DNA of 64,000 nucleotides from Flavobacteriales bacterium (GCA_947454525.1 CANGJM010000010.1:1-64000); one strand, 5' to 3'. Shown: positions 24,847 through 34,033, counted from the first letter of the stretch. Notes: a model not told the origin generated them from the letters alone. Numbers and translations: made by a program.

Positions 24847-25329
24847 ATGGACATTCGTCTCGCAACTGCACTCGAACTACCGATTCTTGAATCCTTGGCG
24901 CGTGAAATTTGGCCTCATACCTATGCCGACATCATCACAAAAGAACAAATGGACTTCATGTTGAACTGGATGTATTCCACGGAAACACTCGTCGCACAAC
25001 AACAAGCCGGACACGAATTTTACCTTCTACAAAAGGATTCCATGGATATTGGTTTTCTCGCGATTGAACAAACAGGCAACGAATTAAAAGTCAACAAAGT
25101 GTACGTCCTGCCAACTGCACAAGGACTTGGCGCTGGTAAAAAACTCATGGACAAAGCCATCGAACGCGCAAAAGCAAAACAGTGTGCCTGTATTTTCCTT
25201 CAAGTAAATCGCGCCAATAAAGCGAAGTTCTTTTACGACAAATTGGGATTTACCATCCGGAAAGAAGAGAAATTCGACATCGGACATGGCTTTTTCATGG
25301 ATGATTATGTGATGGAGTTGAAAGTTTAG
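24847..25329 (+). CDS. GNAT-family N-acetyltransferase
   Basis: A 160-aa single-domain acetyltransferase. The acetyl-CoA loop is VLPTAQGLGAGKKLMDKAI (about 91-110), the motif A R/QxxGxG/A signature; motif B includes LQVNRANKAKFFYDKLGF. The substrate is unknown. The start codon follows the protease stop with no gap, so it depends on that transcript. Confidence 0.9.
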   Translation: MDIRLATALELPILESLAREIWPHTYADIITKEQMDFMLNWMYSTETLVAQQQAGHEFYLLQKDSMDIGFLAIEQTGNELKVNKVYVLPTAQGLGAGKKLMDKAIERAKAKQCACIFLQVNRANKAKFFYDKLGFTIRKEEKFDIGHGFFMDDYVMELKV

Positions 25330-25355
25330 ATGATCCAAGAAATCAACTACGCGTT

Positions 25356-26363
25356 TTATTCGCCAATGACCAACACTTTCCCATTCGATTGATACCCCAA
25401 ACTGGTAGAAAAGTGATACTGATATAAGCCGTAAGCAAATCCTTCAAAAGTATAAGTTGCAATTGGACCTTGCAGGGTCTTTTGAACCAATAGTCTACCA
25501 GCACTATCATAAATACTCAAATTACCGGTTGAACCTTCAGCAATTTTCATTTCTAAGGAAGTAAACTGATTTCCTGTTGCTGGATTCCCAAGAACGTGTA
25601 AATCTTCGAGTAGAATCGTGCTCTGCGGCATCGTTGTACAAGCAGCTACCTCTTGCAGTGAGAAGTTATCGAAAAATCTAGTATCAAATGCTGAAAAATT
25701 ACTGCCATCAAAATAAGCTTTATAGGTGATTTTAATGGAATCGTACTCATGAAAATTACCTAGTGCAAATGCTTTCTCACCCCCATTAGCTTGAAAACAG
25801 ACACTCACGTGTTGCCAATTGGTGGTATCTGTCATCGGCTCTTTTTCTGACCAAACTTTATAGCCATAGGATTGATAATTTTTCACATCAACGATGGTAT
25901 CGTACAACATGAGGACATCAAGGGCATTGGAATTCAATGTGCTTTTTTCAGCCTTACTCAAGTAAAAATCGAAACGATAGGATTTAGCATTTACTAGATT
26001 CTGAGATAAAAGTCCTCCAGCATATTCAACTTGACAATAATAACATGAATCATCCAGCTGCTCTCGATCGTGTAGAATAAATCCAAAATAATTATTTCCA
26101 TCTTGGGCATTTTGATATCCTGCCACATTGCTAGGGACCATCCCAAAATGCTTTGAATAAAAATCAACTGAATTGTAATAAATTGGACTCCACCACGTAG
26201 TACAAATTTCAAAAAAATTGTCGTTAACATCATAACTAGAAAAATCAATATCTTCCACAGATGGATTCAGTATCAAATTTTCCTGAGCATGCAAGGGAGT
26301 GAAAACCTGCAAAAAAAGGAAAAACAGTGTAAATCTATAGTATGATAACTTGAAGTGTTTCAT
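25356..26363 (-). CDS. Secreted T9SS-tail protein, 'NLxxNPSxE' family (shorter paralogue)
   Basis: A 335-aa exported protein. A signal peptide ends at LHAQ (about 27). Residues 28-240 form a beta-rich, carbohydrate-binding-module-like domain opening with NLILNPSVEDIDFSS and containing WQHVSVCFQANGGEKAFALGNF, shared with the protein encoded at 29548-30759. The last 80 residues (SSLEMKIAEGSTGNLSIYDSAGR, YTFEGFAYGLYQYHF) form a T9SS sorting tail. The binding target is unknown. Its first 29 nt overlap the stop end of a decayed T9SS tail fragment on the same strand, which suggests a past deletion or recombination at its 5' side. Confidence 0.85.
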   Translation of the reverse strand: MKHFKLSYYRFTLFFLFLQVFTPLHAQENLILNPSVEDIDFSSYDVNDNFFEICTTWWSPIYYNSVDFYSKHFGMVPSNVAGYQNAQDGNNYFGFILHDREQLDDSCYYCQVEYAGGLLSQNLVNAKSYRFDFYLSKAEKSTLNSNALDVLMLYDTIVDVKNYQSYGYKVWSEKEPMTDTTNWQHVSVCFQANGGEKAFALGNFHEYDSIKITYKAYFDGSNFSAFDTRFFDNFSLQEVAACTTMPQSTILLEDLHVLGNPATGNQFTSLEMKIAEGSTGNLSIYDSAGRLLVQKTLQGPIATYTFEGFAYGLYQYHFSTSLGYQSNGKVLVIGE

Positions 26364-26508
26364 GGTTTCCTGATTTAAGCACTACATCTATGAAGTACAG
26401 ACCTTTTGGTAAATTTAACTCAAATTGATTGGTTTCCAAATTATTAAACGTAAAAAGTTCGTGCACGTGTAGTGAGAGAAGAATATTTATTTTTATTTCT
26501 TCATTGAA
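26335..26508 (-). pseudogene. Remnant T9SS C-terminal sorting domain
   Basis: A 57-codon minus-strand frame with no start codon, bounded by TGA upstream and TAG at 26335-26337. The translation contains NNLETNQFELNLPKGLYFID and VVLKSGNHETLQVII, the classic end of a type A T9SS sorting domain (LxxGxYFI, then a G-containing turn and a final strand). Nothing N-terminal remains, because the opposite-strand gene region begins just beyond. It overlaps the start of the 25356-26363 gene by 29 nt in another frame. It looks like the 3' stub of a deleted cargo gene. Confidence 0.7.
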
Positions 26509-26574
26509 TCAAACATGAACAGCCCCTTTAGTCCTAATCACATTTTCCTTATCTTCGCTACCAAAATCTGACCT

Positions 26575-27582
26575 ATGCTGAAAATCGACATGCACTCTCA
26601 TATCATTCCGAAGAATTTACCGAATTGGACGGAGAAATTTGGCTACGGGAAATTCATTTACTTGAATCACAATGAGGACCGAAGTGCAGATATGATGCAA
26701 GGTGGACAGTTTTTTAGACGCATCAAAGAAAATTGCTGGGACGAAGATTTACGTTTGGGTGAATACGAACAATTTCAAACGCAAACACAAGTGGTTTGTA
26801 CGATTCCGGTGCTTTTCTCCTATTGGGCGGAACCGAAACATGGACTGGAATTGTCCGAGTATTTGAATGACCACATTGCTGAATTGGTGGCGAAATATCC
26901 GAAAAACTACATTGGACTAGCAACAATCCCGATGCAGGATACCGAATTAGCGATCAAAGAATTGGAACGCGCCAAAGCGATTGGACACGTCGGCATTCAA
27001 ATTGGATCGAATATCAACGATGAAAATTTAAGTGAAGAACGATTCTTTCCGATTTTCGAAGCGTGTGAACGTCTTGGAATGGCGGTGATGATTCATCCAT
27101 GGCAAATGATGGGATTTGACAGCATGAAAAAGTATTGGCTACCTTGGCTAGTGGGAATGCCTGCAGAAACCTCTCGCGCGGCTTGTTCCATGATTTTCGG
27201 TGGTGTACTGGAACGCTTGCCAAACCTACGCGTGTGCTTTTCGCATGCCGGTGGGTCATTTCTTCCCACTTTAGGCCGCATCGAACATGGATTCAATTGT
27301 CGTCCCGATTTAGTGGCGATTGACAACGAGGTGAATCCACGTGATTACGTCGGTAAATTCTGGGTAGATTGCATCACACACGACATCGACGCCTTGAAAT
27401 ACATCTTAAAGATGCAAGGATCTATGCGCGTCTGTTTAGGTTCAGATTATCCGTTCCCTCTGGGAGATTTGGAAATCGGGAAATTCATCGAAGAGAGTGA
27501 TTTGTCCACGCAGGACAAAGAAAACATCTTTTCCAATTCCACCTTGGAATGGTTGAATTTAGATAAATCGCTGTTTCTTTAG
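26575..27582 (+). CDS. Amidohydrolase, aminocarboxymuconate-semialdehyde decarboxylase-like
   Basis: A 335-aa TIM-barrel metalloenzyme. Zinc ligands are visible as MHSHI (H7, H9), IHPWQ (H174), FSHAGG (H224) and GSDYPFP (D291), the ACMSD pattern; VGMPAETSRAA and FWVDCITHD are also typical. ACMSD decarboxylates 2-amino-3-carboxymuconate semialdehyde in kynurenine-type tryptophan breakdown. No other kynurenine genes are in the window, so the substrate call rests on motif pattern and length. The gene is convergent with and slightly overlaps the SIMPL gene (4 nt). Confidence 0.88.
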   Translation: MLKIDMHSHIIPKNLPNWTEKFGYGKFIYLNHNEDRSADMMQGGQFFRRIKENCWDEDLRLGEYEQFQTQTQVVCTIPVLFSYWAEPKHGLELSEYLNDHIAELVAKYPKNYIGLATIPMQDTELAIKELERAKAIGHVGIQIGSNINDENLSEERFFPIFEACERLGMAVMIHPWQMMGFDSMKKYWLPWLVGMPAETSRAACSMIFGGVLERLPNLRVCFSHAGGSFLPTLGRIEHGFNCRPDLVAIDNEVNPRDYVGKFWVDCITHDIDALKYILKMQGSMRVCLGSDYPFPLGDLEIGKFIEESDLSTQDKENIFSNSTLEWLNLDKSLFL

Positions 27583-28319
27583 TCGATTTTATATTCCAAA
27601 CGCATCGTAATGTTCGCTGTTTTGCGGCGAGAGGAGGTATTAAAACTTCCACCCCACGAATAATCCTCGGAAGAATTTTCTGCCGTGATTTGGAACACAC
27701 CCATGTCTGCTGTTTTCAGTCCACCAAGTGTACCACCTGCGTTTTCTGCGATTTTTTGCGCACGGTTGTACGCATCCTTCGTTGCTTCTTCAATCATTTT
27801 GATTTTCAACTCTGCCAACTTCGTGTAGTAATATTCTGGTGCATTGGAATTCAACTCGATACCGGCATCGATTAACTGCGATACTTCACGGGAGGTTTTC
27901 TCCACGGTATCCACTTTTTTGGAACGGACTTTTAAACTTTGTGTTAAATTGTATCCCGTAAAATACGATCCAATTTCACTACCATCGCTATCGTATTCCG
28001 TATGGAACATCTTTTGGATATCCGCTGCTTCGAACACGATTTCATCTTCCGAGATTCCTTTGGACATCAAATAAGATTTCACGCGTTTCACGTCATTATT
28101 CAAATCCGCATACGCTTGTTTCAATTCCATGTTGTTGCGGGAAAAATTCGCACGCCAAACGATCAAATCCGAATCAAAGGACTGCTCACCTAATCCGGTC
28201 ACGCTAATCACAGGATCGGGTTTCCCTTTGGATAGGTACGAATGACCTAAAATGTATCCAGTTACGATGACCGCGATGGCGATCATGATGGTTGCTGCGT
28301 GTGTTTTAAAGAAGTTCAT
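27579..28319 (-). CDS. SIMPL-domain (DUF541) membrane-anchored protein
   Basis: A 246-aa protein with one N-terminal membrane segment (about 8-26), then the SIMPL domain: ISVTGLGEQSFDSDLIVWRA, LMSKGISEDEIVFEAADIQK, and AELKIKMIEEATKDAYNRAQKIAENAG are the usual conserved blocks. It would sit in the periplasm. Family members are linked to stress or signalling, but no reaction is known. The 527-bp gap upstream of its start is filled by a structured repeat element. Confidence 0.88.
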   Translation of the reverse strand: MNFFKTHAATIMIAIAVIVTGYILGHSYLSKGKPDPVISVTGLGEQSFDSDLIVWRANFSRNNMELKQAYADLNNDVKRVKSYLMSKGISEDEIVFEAADIQKMFHTEYDSDGSEIGSYFTGYNLTQSLKVRSKKVDTVEKTSREVSQLIDAGIELNSNAPEYYYTKLAELKIKMIEEATKDAYNRAQKIAENAGGTLGGLKTADMGVFQITAENSSEDYSWGGSFNTSSRRKTANITMRLEYKID

Positions 28320-28380
28320 GTCGTTTAATTTTTGATAAATGTAGCTAAATTAATGTACCATGTCAAAATGTTATAGTTTA

Positions 28381-28740
28381 TGAAATTATTTTTTATTCTT
28401 TACTTTTTGGCATTGCCCCAAAAAGTAACAAAAAGGTCTAGCGCTTAAAAGATGAAACGACCCTCATCTTCCTTGTTGCTAAAATTTCTGAAACTCGCTC
28501 TCGTTCCTCGGCTCAGACAGCCAGAAATTTTAACGCAACTTCGTCGTGAGGGTTTGCGTTGCATCTTTTCATGCGCGAGAAAGCGATCTTGTGGATGATT
28601 GTTGTTATCACTTCGAAGAAAGAAATTCAAAATAGAATTGGGACCGACATAGAATTCGAATCCCAATATTTCGGAATTGATCTTTTTGCGAACTTTTTGG
28701 ATCAAGTCCGACAGTCGGACAAAAAGTTGGAGATAAAAAC
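28381..28740. repeat. Structured intergenic repeat element with nested inverted repeats
   Basis: The 527-bp gap between the SIMPL and SDR genes holds no credible gene but a layered structure. It opens with ACTTTTTGG-N7-CCAAAAAGT (28402-28426). A long imperfect hairpin follows: AAAAGATG (28447-28454) with CATCTTTT (28562-28569), ACCCTCA (28460-28466) with TGAGGGT (28547-28553), and AAAATTTCTG (28481-28490) with CAGAAATTTT (28522-28531). It closes with AACTTTTT (28691-28698) pairing AAAAAGTT (28721-28728) around the palindrome GTCCGAC-A-GTCGGAC (28706-28720). The A/T-rich ACTTTTTGG hairpin ends resemble dispersed intergenic elements of Bacteroidota. Two ORFs here are by-products of the repeats. 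Confidence 0.65.
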
Positions 28741-28846
28741 AAATGTGAATGGATACAAAATGATGTCAAGCCCCTAGATTTTGGTCATTATCCAATTTAA
28801 ATCATGGTAAAAAAGAACCATTTCTTTTGAAACTTGTTACACTTTC

Positions 28847-29551
28847 ATGGAAACGAAAAACTATTTCATTGTTGGTGCATCGTCTGGAATCGGACTGGAA
28901 CTAGCTCGAACATTGCACGCCGAAGGACACCACGTATTTGGAACCTATTTCACGAAAGAACACGCGGATCTTCCGGCTGGAATCCATTACCAGCAGTTGG
29001 ATGTCCGTTCAGAAACCTTGGACTTTTCTTTCCTACCGGAACGTTTAGACGGAATCGTTTATTGCCCGGGGGCCATTTCACTAAAGCCCTTCGCACGCAT
29101 TTCTCCAGCACAATTCAAAGACGACTTTGATTTACAAGTGTTGGGTGCGATCAAATGCATTCAAGGAAACGTGGCAAGACTTAAAGCGGGATCCACACCA
29201 TCCATTCTACTTTTCAGTTCCATTGCGGCAAGTCAAGGATTAAATTTCCACACACAAGTTTCCGTTTCAAAAGCAGCCTTGGAAGGACTCACAAAATCTT
29301 TAGCAGCAGAATTAGCACCGAGCATTCGCGTGAATTGCATTGCTCCATCGCTCACTGATACACCATTGGCACAAAACCTATTGAACTCCGATCAGAAGAA
29401 AGAAGCAAACGGATTGCGTCATCCGATGAAACGCGTGGGAACAGTTGCTGACATGGCAGCCTACGCCGCATTTTTACTTTCAGAAAAAGCTTCTTGGGTT
29501 ACCGGTCAAATTATTGGCATCGACGGTGGCTTATCGACTTTACGGATTTAA
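28847..29551 (+). CDS. Atypical short-chain dehydrogenase/reductase lacking the catalytic Tyr
   Basis: A 234-aa SDR. The NAD(P) loop VGASSGIG (9-16) and IVYCPGA (about 70-76) are intact, the Ser of the triad is in LLFSSIAAS (about 124-125), and the Lys is K142. The Tyr of YxxxK is replaced by Val: the segment reads QVSVSKAALEGL, with V138 where Tyr belongs. C-terminal PSLTDTPLA and WVTGQIIGIDGGLS are normal. Other atypical SDRs with this change exist; they may use a different proton donor or be binding proteins. Substrate unknown. Convergent with the T9SS gene, 4-nt overlap. Confidence 0.88.
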   Translation: METKNYFIVGASSGIGLELARTLHAEGHHVFGTYFTKEHADLPAGIHYQQLDVRSETLDFSFLPERLDGIVYCPGAISLKPFARISPAQFKDDFDLQVLGAIKCIQGNVARLKAGSTPSILLFSSIAASQGLNFHTQVSVSKAALEGLTKSLAAELAPSIRVNCIAPSLTDTPLAQNLLNSDQKKEANGLRHPMKRVGTVADMAAYAAFLLSEKASWVTGQIIGIDGGLSTLRI

Positions 29552-30759
29552 TCAATCATCAGTTTTTGTCGGCTGAAGGTTCCAATTCGACTCGCTATTT
29601 CAAGCACATACATCCCTGTACCCAAATCAGTGTGCACGTGTAGCTGATCGGAACTTTCTTCCGTTACCATGGAAAATACTTGCTTGCCATCCATGGTGCT
29701 AATGGTAATGTTTTGTCCTTTCAGGAATTGACCAGAAAGAACGAAATCACCATCATTTGGATTTGGACCAATATTAAATTTCTGTTTATCAAGTTCATCG
29801 ATTCCAACACAACCAACGGTGATCGTCACGGTATCTGTTGAATACACACCATTTATTGTCATGGTAACCACATAGGTAGTGGTGACTGTTGGGTGTACAT
29901 AAACTCCTGCTGTATTTGTATCGACTACGGTACCATCCAATAAATACCAATTTGCAGGCAAATTGCTGATTTTTTCACCAATAAATATGGTATCTCCAAT
30001 GCAAATAGATTGATCATTGCCAGCATTGACTTGCAACCCGCCAGTTATGCTGTCGAGAGGGGTGACAGAGAATTTGTCTAATAATACATAACCCCTTCCT
30101 GTTGCTGGCCAAAAAGGTAATTGACATATAAAGTCCGTTTCAGAATCAGAATTGAAATTACCGACAGTCATATATTTTTCTCCGCCGGTTGCTTCATAAA
30201 TGCCACTAATTTTTACCCATTGCATTTCATTTTGAACCAACTCGTTATTAAAGTATTTCACCTGAGCATCCAAATTAAAATAATCTCCCGTGTTTGAATG
30301 TAAAGCGGTATCGCTAAAGTGAATACCCACGTTATTAGTTAAAAAACTGGCAAATTCATTGAAATGCAAGGAATAAAAATCAACTTTATAAATTTTCTTG
30401 TAAATCAAACTGTCAATAAGTTCACATTGAACATAATCTCTTTGGTCATGAAATTCGGGTTGAGGATCATTGAAAATAGATTGGTATGTCATTATTCCAA
30501 ACATGTTTGATCCAGAAATCGTATCGAAAGGCATTAAATGATTTATATTTTTTATTAAATCTGGCGTTAATACATTCGGATTACTCCAACCAGGAATATT
30601 TGGCCCATTAGGTTCAATAAATTCTAAAAAATTATCTAAACAATTTGAGCAATTTTCAATGCTTGGATTTGGCACAAGGTTATATTGCCCGAATGCCATA
30701 TTGGACATTGAAACAACGAGTAAAAGTATATTTCGAATCTTTCCGAACATCGCAATCAT
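29548..30759 (-). CDS. Secreted T9SS-tail protein, 'NLxxNPSxE' family (longer paralogue)
   Basis: A 403-aa exported protein. A signal peptide ends near AFGQ (about 25). It opens with NLVPNPSIENCSN, a domain related to that of the 25356-26363 product (both share the ATGGEKYMTVGNF/ANGGEKAFALGNF segment). An Ig-like/PKD-like beta domain follows at about 245-315 (VNAGNDQSICIGDTIFI, TTYVVTMT), then a T9SS sorting tail (FNIGPNPNDGDFVL, LGTGMYVLEIA). Such proteins are usually surface adhesins or glycan binders. An in-frame ATG at 30750 (MFGKIRN) is an alternative start. Confidence 0.85.
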   Translation of the reverse strand: MIAMFGKIRNILLLVVSMSNMAFGQYNLVPNPSIENCSNCLDNFLEFIEPNGPNIPGWSNPNVLTPDLIKNINHLMPFDTISGSNMFGIMTYQSIFNDPQPEFHDQRDYVQCELIDSLIYKKIYKVDFYSLHFNEFASFLTNNVGIHFSDTALHSNTGDYFNLDAQVKYFNNELVQNEMQWVKISGIYEATGGEKYMTVGNFNSDSETDFICQLPFWPATGRGYVLLDKFSVTPLDSITGGLQVNAGNDQSICIGDTIFIGEKISNLPANWYLLDGTVVDTNTAGVYVHPTVTTTYVVTMTINGVYSTDTVTITVGCVGIDELDKQKFNIGPNPNDGDFVLSGQFLKGQNITISTMDGKQVFSMVTEESSDQLHVHTDLGTGMYVLEIASRIGTFSRQKLMID

Positions 30760-30907
30760 AGAATTTTTAGCTGTTTAGCCTAACGAAAATACGAATTATT
30801 CCTTTGAAAGTGAATTCGTTGAAGTAAATAGTGAAGGTGAAAGAAGTAGATCTGAGTATTTTCTGAAACAGCATTTTCGATTTTTGTCTGAATGTACTTA
30901 TTGCATG

Positions 30908-31264
30908 TTACGGATTTAAACGCAACAACAACGCGAAAACAGCGATTCCAGCTAATATAGAAACGAGGATATTCAGTACGAAGATGCTGTATTGTCCGTT
31001 GGAAAGTAAGAGAAAATTCTCGTGGGAAAAGGTACTGAAGGTACTGAATCCACCACAGAATCCTGCAAGTAATAAGGGATGAAGCCAATCTGTTTTGGCG
31101 ATTTTCGAGCTAAAGTACAGCACCAAGGCAAAAACGACACACGCCAGTAAATTACTCCAGAACGTTGCCCATGGGAATCCTTGTTTGTAAGGCAAGGCTT
31201 TACTCATGCCAAAGCGCGCCAAGCTCCCGAGTCCACCGCCGATAAAAACGAATATCCAATTCAT
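30908..31264 (-). CDS. crcB: Fluoride channel CrcB/Fluc
   Basis: A 118-aa protein with four membrane helices (about 4-20, 33-52, 62-80, 92-114), the normal subunit for a dual-topology dimer that lets fluoride leave the cell. Family motifs are GGGLGSLARF (9-18), NLLACVVFAL, and GFCGGFSTFSTFS (about 69-81), which line the pore and Na+ site. Its start overlaps the PAP2 phosphatase gene by 4 nt. No fluoride riboswitch is seen; it is the distal gene of the hpt operon. Confidence 0.94.
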   Translation of the reverse strand: MNWIFVFIGGGLGSLARFGMSKALPYKQGFPWATFWSNLLACVVFALVLYFSSKIAKTDWLHPLLLAGFCGGFSTFSTFSHENFLLLSNGQYSIFVLNILVSILAGIAVFALLLRLNP

Positions 31265-31848
31265 TCTTTGTTGATTTTAACAAAACGTGACAAAACAAAG
31301 CGACGCATTCCATATGCGATGAGCATTCCGAGCAGCGCTCCGACAAACACATCCGTGAAGTAATGCACGCCCAAATACATGCGGCTGTACATCACCAATA
31401 CAACGAGCGAAACAAGTGTCCACTTCATCCATGATTTTACGTAGAAGGGCCAAAAGAAAACGGCGAATCCGGCAAAATTAGCGGCATGAGAAGAAACGAA
31501 GCCGTACTTTCCACCGAGATAGGGAGATCCATCCGAAAATAAATGGTAATGAAGTTGCTCCGCGATTCGAACATTGTGTGAAGGACGAAAACGGTGGAAA
31601 ACTTCTTTGAAAAGTTGCGTTGAAATCACATCGCACAAAATGATCATGAAGGTTCCGAAAAGCAGGAACATGCCAATTTCTTTCCACGATTTTTGCTGTG
31701 TGCGAAAAAGAAAAATGAGTCCAAGTAAAATCGGCAAAATCAACCATTTGGAAGAAAGTACCCACATGAGTTGATCAAGGAATCCATTGTGCTGGGCATT
31801 TACCCACAACACCAGTTGTTCATCCCACGAATTAAGCTGGGAGATCAT
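31261..31848 (-). CDS. PAP2-family membrane phosphatase
   Basis: A 195-aa membrane phosphatase with about five or six helices. Motifs: [12 protein letters not shown] (the KxxxxxxRP element), [13 protein letters not shown] (PSGH-like, catalytic His) and [16 protein letters not shown] (SRxxxxxHxxxD, second His and Asp). PAP2 enzymes dephosphorylate undecaprenyl pyrophosphate, phosphatidic acid or phosphatidylglycerophosphate. The substrate is not clear; the role may be UppP-like. It overlaps obgE by 17 nt and crcB by 4 nt. Confidence 0.92.
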   Translation of the reverse strand: MISQLNSWDEQLVLWVNAQHNGFLDQLMWVLSSKWLILPILLGLIFLFRTQQKSWKEIGMFLLFGTFMIILCDVISTQLFKEVFHRFRPSHNVRIAEQLHYHLFSDGSPYLGGKYGFVSSHAANFAGFAVFFWPFYVKSWMKWTLVSLVVLVMYSRMYLGVHYFTDVFVGALLGMLIAYGMRRFVLSRFVKINKE

Positions 31849-32833
31849 TTGTTAAGTGCTTCCAAATCAAATCCTTCAATTCAACGATTCCCTTTTGAGC
31901 AACAGAAGAAATAAAGACATACGGTATTTCTGGAATATCCTTTTTCATTTGCGCAATCATCACGTCGTCCAACATATCACTTTTCGTGATCGCCAACAAA
32001 CGTTCTTTGTGCAATAACTCTGGATTGTATTGTTTCAGCTCATTTAAGAGAATGCCGTATTCTTTTCGAATGTCATCACTATCCGCTGGAATCATGAATA
32101 ACAACAAGGAATTTCGTTCAATGTGACGCAAAAATCGAAGTCCAAGTCCTTTTCCTTCATGCGCACCTTCGATGATTCCCGGAATATCCGCCATGACAAA
32201 TGAACGGTGATCGCGGTAGGAAACGATTCCTAAATTTGGACGCAGTGTCGTAAACGCATAATCACCAATCTCTGGTTTCGCTTCAGAAACAACAGAAAGC
32301 AAGGTGCTTTTTCCAGCATTTGGAAATCCAACGAGACCGACATCTGCAAGGAGTTTCATCTCCAAAATCTTCCATCCCTCTTGTCCGGATTCACCTGGCT
32401 GCGCATAACGCGGTGTTTGATTCGTTGGAGATTTGAAATTATTATTCCCCATTCCACCTTTTCCACCTGGCTGAATGATGACTTGTTCTCCGTCCTGTGT
32501 AATTTCGAAAAGTACTTCACCCGTTTCACCATCTTTCGCAAGCGTTCCGAGTGGAACATCGATGTATTTATCTTCTCCTTGAGAACCTGTTTTCAAGTTT
32601 CCAGCACCGTGAGCACCGTGTCCGGCTTTCACGTGTTTATGGAATTTCAAGTGAAGTAAAGTCCAAAGTTGTTTGTTTCCACGCAAGTAGATGTGTCCAC
32701 CACGTCCACCATCTCCCCCATCAGGACCACCTTTTGGGATGTATTTTTCACGGCGAAAGTGAGTAGAACCTCCACCTCCGTTACCAGAGGTACAGTGGAT
32801 TTTTACGTAATCAACGAAATTGTCAGATGCCAT
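31832..32833 (-). CDS. obgE: GTPase Obg/CgtA
   Basis: A 333-aa essential GTPase that works in late 50S ribosome assembly and stringent control. The Gly-rich Obg fold (about 1-158; [32 protein letters not shown]) is followed by a G domain with P-loop [26 protein letters not shown], and [10 protein letters not shown]. The C-terminal OCT domain seen in some species is absent, as in many Bacteroidota. It is the third gene of hpt-adk-obgE, 10 nt from adk. Confidence 0.96.
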   Translation of the reverse strand: MASDNFVDYVKIHCTSGNGGGGSTHFRREKYIPKGGPDGGDGGRGGHIYLRGNKQLWTLLHLKFHKHVKAGHGAHGAGNLKTGSQGEDKYIDVPLGTLAKDGETGEVLFEITQDGEQVIIQPGGKGGMGNNNFKSPTNQTPRYAQPGESGQEGWKILEMKLLADVGLVGFPNAGKSTLLSVVSEAKPEIGDYAFTTLRPNLGIVSYRDHRSFVMADIPGIIEGAHEGKGLGLRFLRHIERNSLLLFMIPADSDDIRKEYGILLNELKQYNPELLHKERLLAITKSDMLDDVMIAQMKKDIPEIPYVFISSVAQKGIVELKDLIWKHLTNDLPA

Positions 32834-32842
32834 TGTTAGGCT

Positions 32843-33415
32843 TTAAATTGAATCAATTTCTTGAAACAAACGGTTAGTAATTTCATCAATACTTCCAATT
32901 CCATTGATGGATATAAACTTATTTTGAGCGTGATAAAACGATTTTACAGGAGCTGTTTCTTGGTTGTAGACATTGATTCTTTTCTCAATCACCTCTGGAT
33001 TTGCATCGTCTGCTCTTCCACTTACTTCCGCACGTTTCAACAAACGCGTTTTCAACTCATTCTCTTCTACTTCCAAGGCCAACATAACACTGATTCCTGT
33101 TCCCAACTCATTGAGGAAGGTATCCAATGCTTCTGCTTGCGCATTTGTACGAGGGAATCCATCAAAGATGAAACCTCTTGGTGACTCATGTTTTACCACT
33201 TCTGAACGCAACATGTCTATCGTTACTGAATCTGGAACAAGTTGTCCTTGATCCATGTAACTTTTCGCCAATGTTCCCAATGCCGTTTCTCCTTTAATGT
33301 TCGCACGGAAAATATCTCCTGTCGAAAGGTGAACCAATCCATATTTTTCAATCAAACGTTCCGATTGCGTTCCTTTTCCTGCTCCTGGAGGTCCAAATAG
33401 TACAATGTTTAACAT
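32843..33415 (-). CDS. adk: Adenylate kinase
   Basis: A 190-aa kinase that makes two ADP from ATP and AMP. P-loop GPPGAGKGTQS (8-18), AMP-site FDGFPRTNAQAEALD (about 80-94) and the R of KRINVYNQETAPV are visible. The short form, lacking the zinc-type LID insert, is usual in this phylum. It begins 4 nt from hpt and 10 nt from obgE. Confidence 0.96.
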   Translation of the reverse strand: MLNIVLFGPPGAGKGTQSERLIEKYGLVHLSTGDIFRANIKGETALGTLAKSYMDQGQLVPDSVTIDMLRSEVVKHESPRGFIFDGFPRTNAQAEALDTFLNELGTGISVMLALEVEENELKTRLLKRAEVSGRADDANPEVIEKRINVYNQETAPVKSFYHAQNKFISINGIGSIDEITNRLFQEIDSI

Positions 33416-33418
33416 AAG

Positions 33419-33958
33419 TCAGTCTATTAATTGATAAATCTCTTTTAAATTTCTACCTAATTCGTTGTAATCTAGACCATAGCCTACAACAAATTTATTT
33501 GGAATCTCCATTCCGATGTATTTCGGTCTGTTTTTTCCTAAATATGCCTCCGGTTTGAACAACAGGGTACATATTTCAATGGATTCGACATCCTGTGTTT
33601 TCAATAAAGTCAGGACCTTGTCGATCGTAATACCCGTGTCGACGATGTCTTCCAATATGACCACCGAACGATTTTTCAAATCCGTATTCAATCCAATTAA
33701 TTCATCCACTCGTCCAGATGTTGTTGTTCCTTGGTACGAACTTACTTTCACGAAGGAAACCTCCACATTGGATGAGATGCACTTCATTAAATCCGCTGTA
33801 AACATGAAGGAACCGTTCAAAATGGACAAGAAAATCACCTTCTTTCCTTGATAGTCCTTTTCCAAGTCCTGTGCTAATCTTTCGACTGCGGATTGAATTT
33901 CCGCTGCACTGATGTAGGATTGAAATTGTTTGTCATGAATGGTGCGCACATCTTTCAT
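33419..33958 (-). CDS. hpt: Hypoxanthine phosphoribosyltransferase
   Basis: A 179-aa purine salvage enzyme making IMP (and GMP) from the base and PRPP. The PRPP loop is VVILEDIVDTGITID (about 100-113); the preceding FVKVSSYQGTTTSG matches the mobile loop. First gene of the five-gene operon hpt-adk-obgE-PAP2-crcB. Its -7 box lies 7 nt upstream of the ATG, and it stands back to back with purK, so purine salvage and synthesis genes share a divergent promoter region. Confidence 0.95.
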   Translation of the reverse strand: MKDVRTIHDKQFQSYISAAEIQSAVERLAQDLEKDYQGKKVIFLSILNGSFMFTADLMKCISSNVEVSFVKVSSYQGTTTSGRVDELIGLNTDLKNRSVVILEDIVDTGITIDKVLTLLKTQDVESIEICTLLFKPEAYLGKNRPKYIGMEIPNKFVVGYGLDYNELGRNLKEIYQLID

Positions 33959-33965
33959 ATGAATG

Positions 33966-33973
33966 CAAAGGTA
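33966..33973 (-). promoter_or_regulatory. -7 box TACCTTTG for the hpt operon
   Basis: A perfect TAnnTTTG on the minus strand, with seven nt between it and the hpt ATG. The leader would be only a few nt. Confidence 0.6.
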
Positions 33974-34033
33974 CGATTTTGCGGACGTAATTGAAAATTT
34001 TCTTTGAATTCCATTGGTTTAATTTCCTTGCTG

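Noticed and set aside
28445..28777. ORFs on both strands inside the repeat element (28445-28705 minus, 28559-28777 plus)
   Set aside because: They follow the inverted repeats, have no family similarity I can see, and mirror each other on opposite strands.
30780..31088. Leftward ORF of 102 aa overlapping crcB
   Set aside because: It is an out-of-frame shadow of crcB; the crcB frame has clear membrane helices and motifs.
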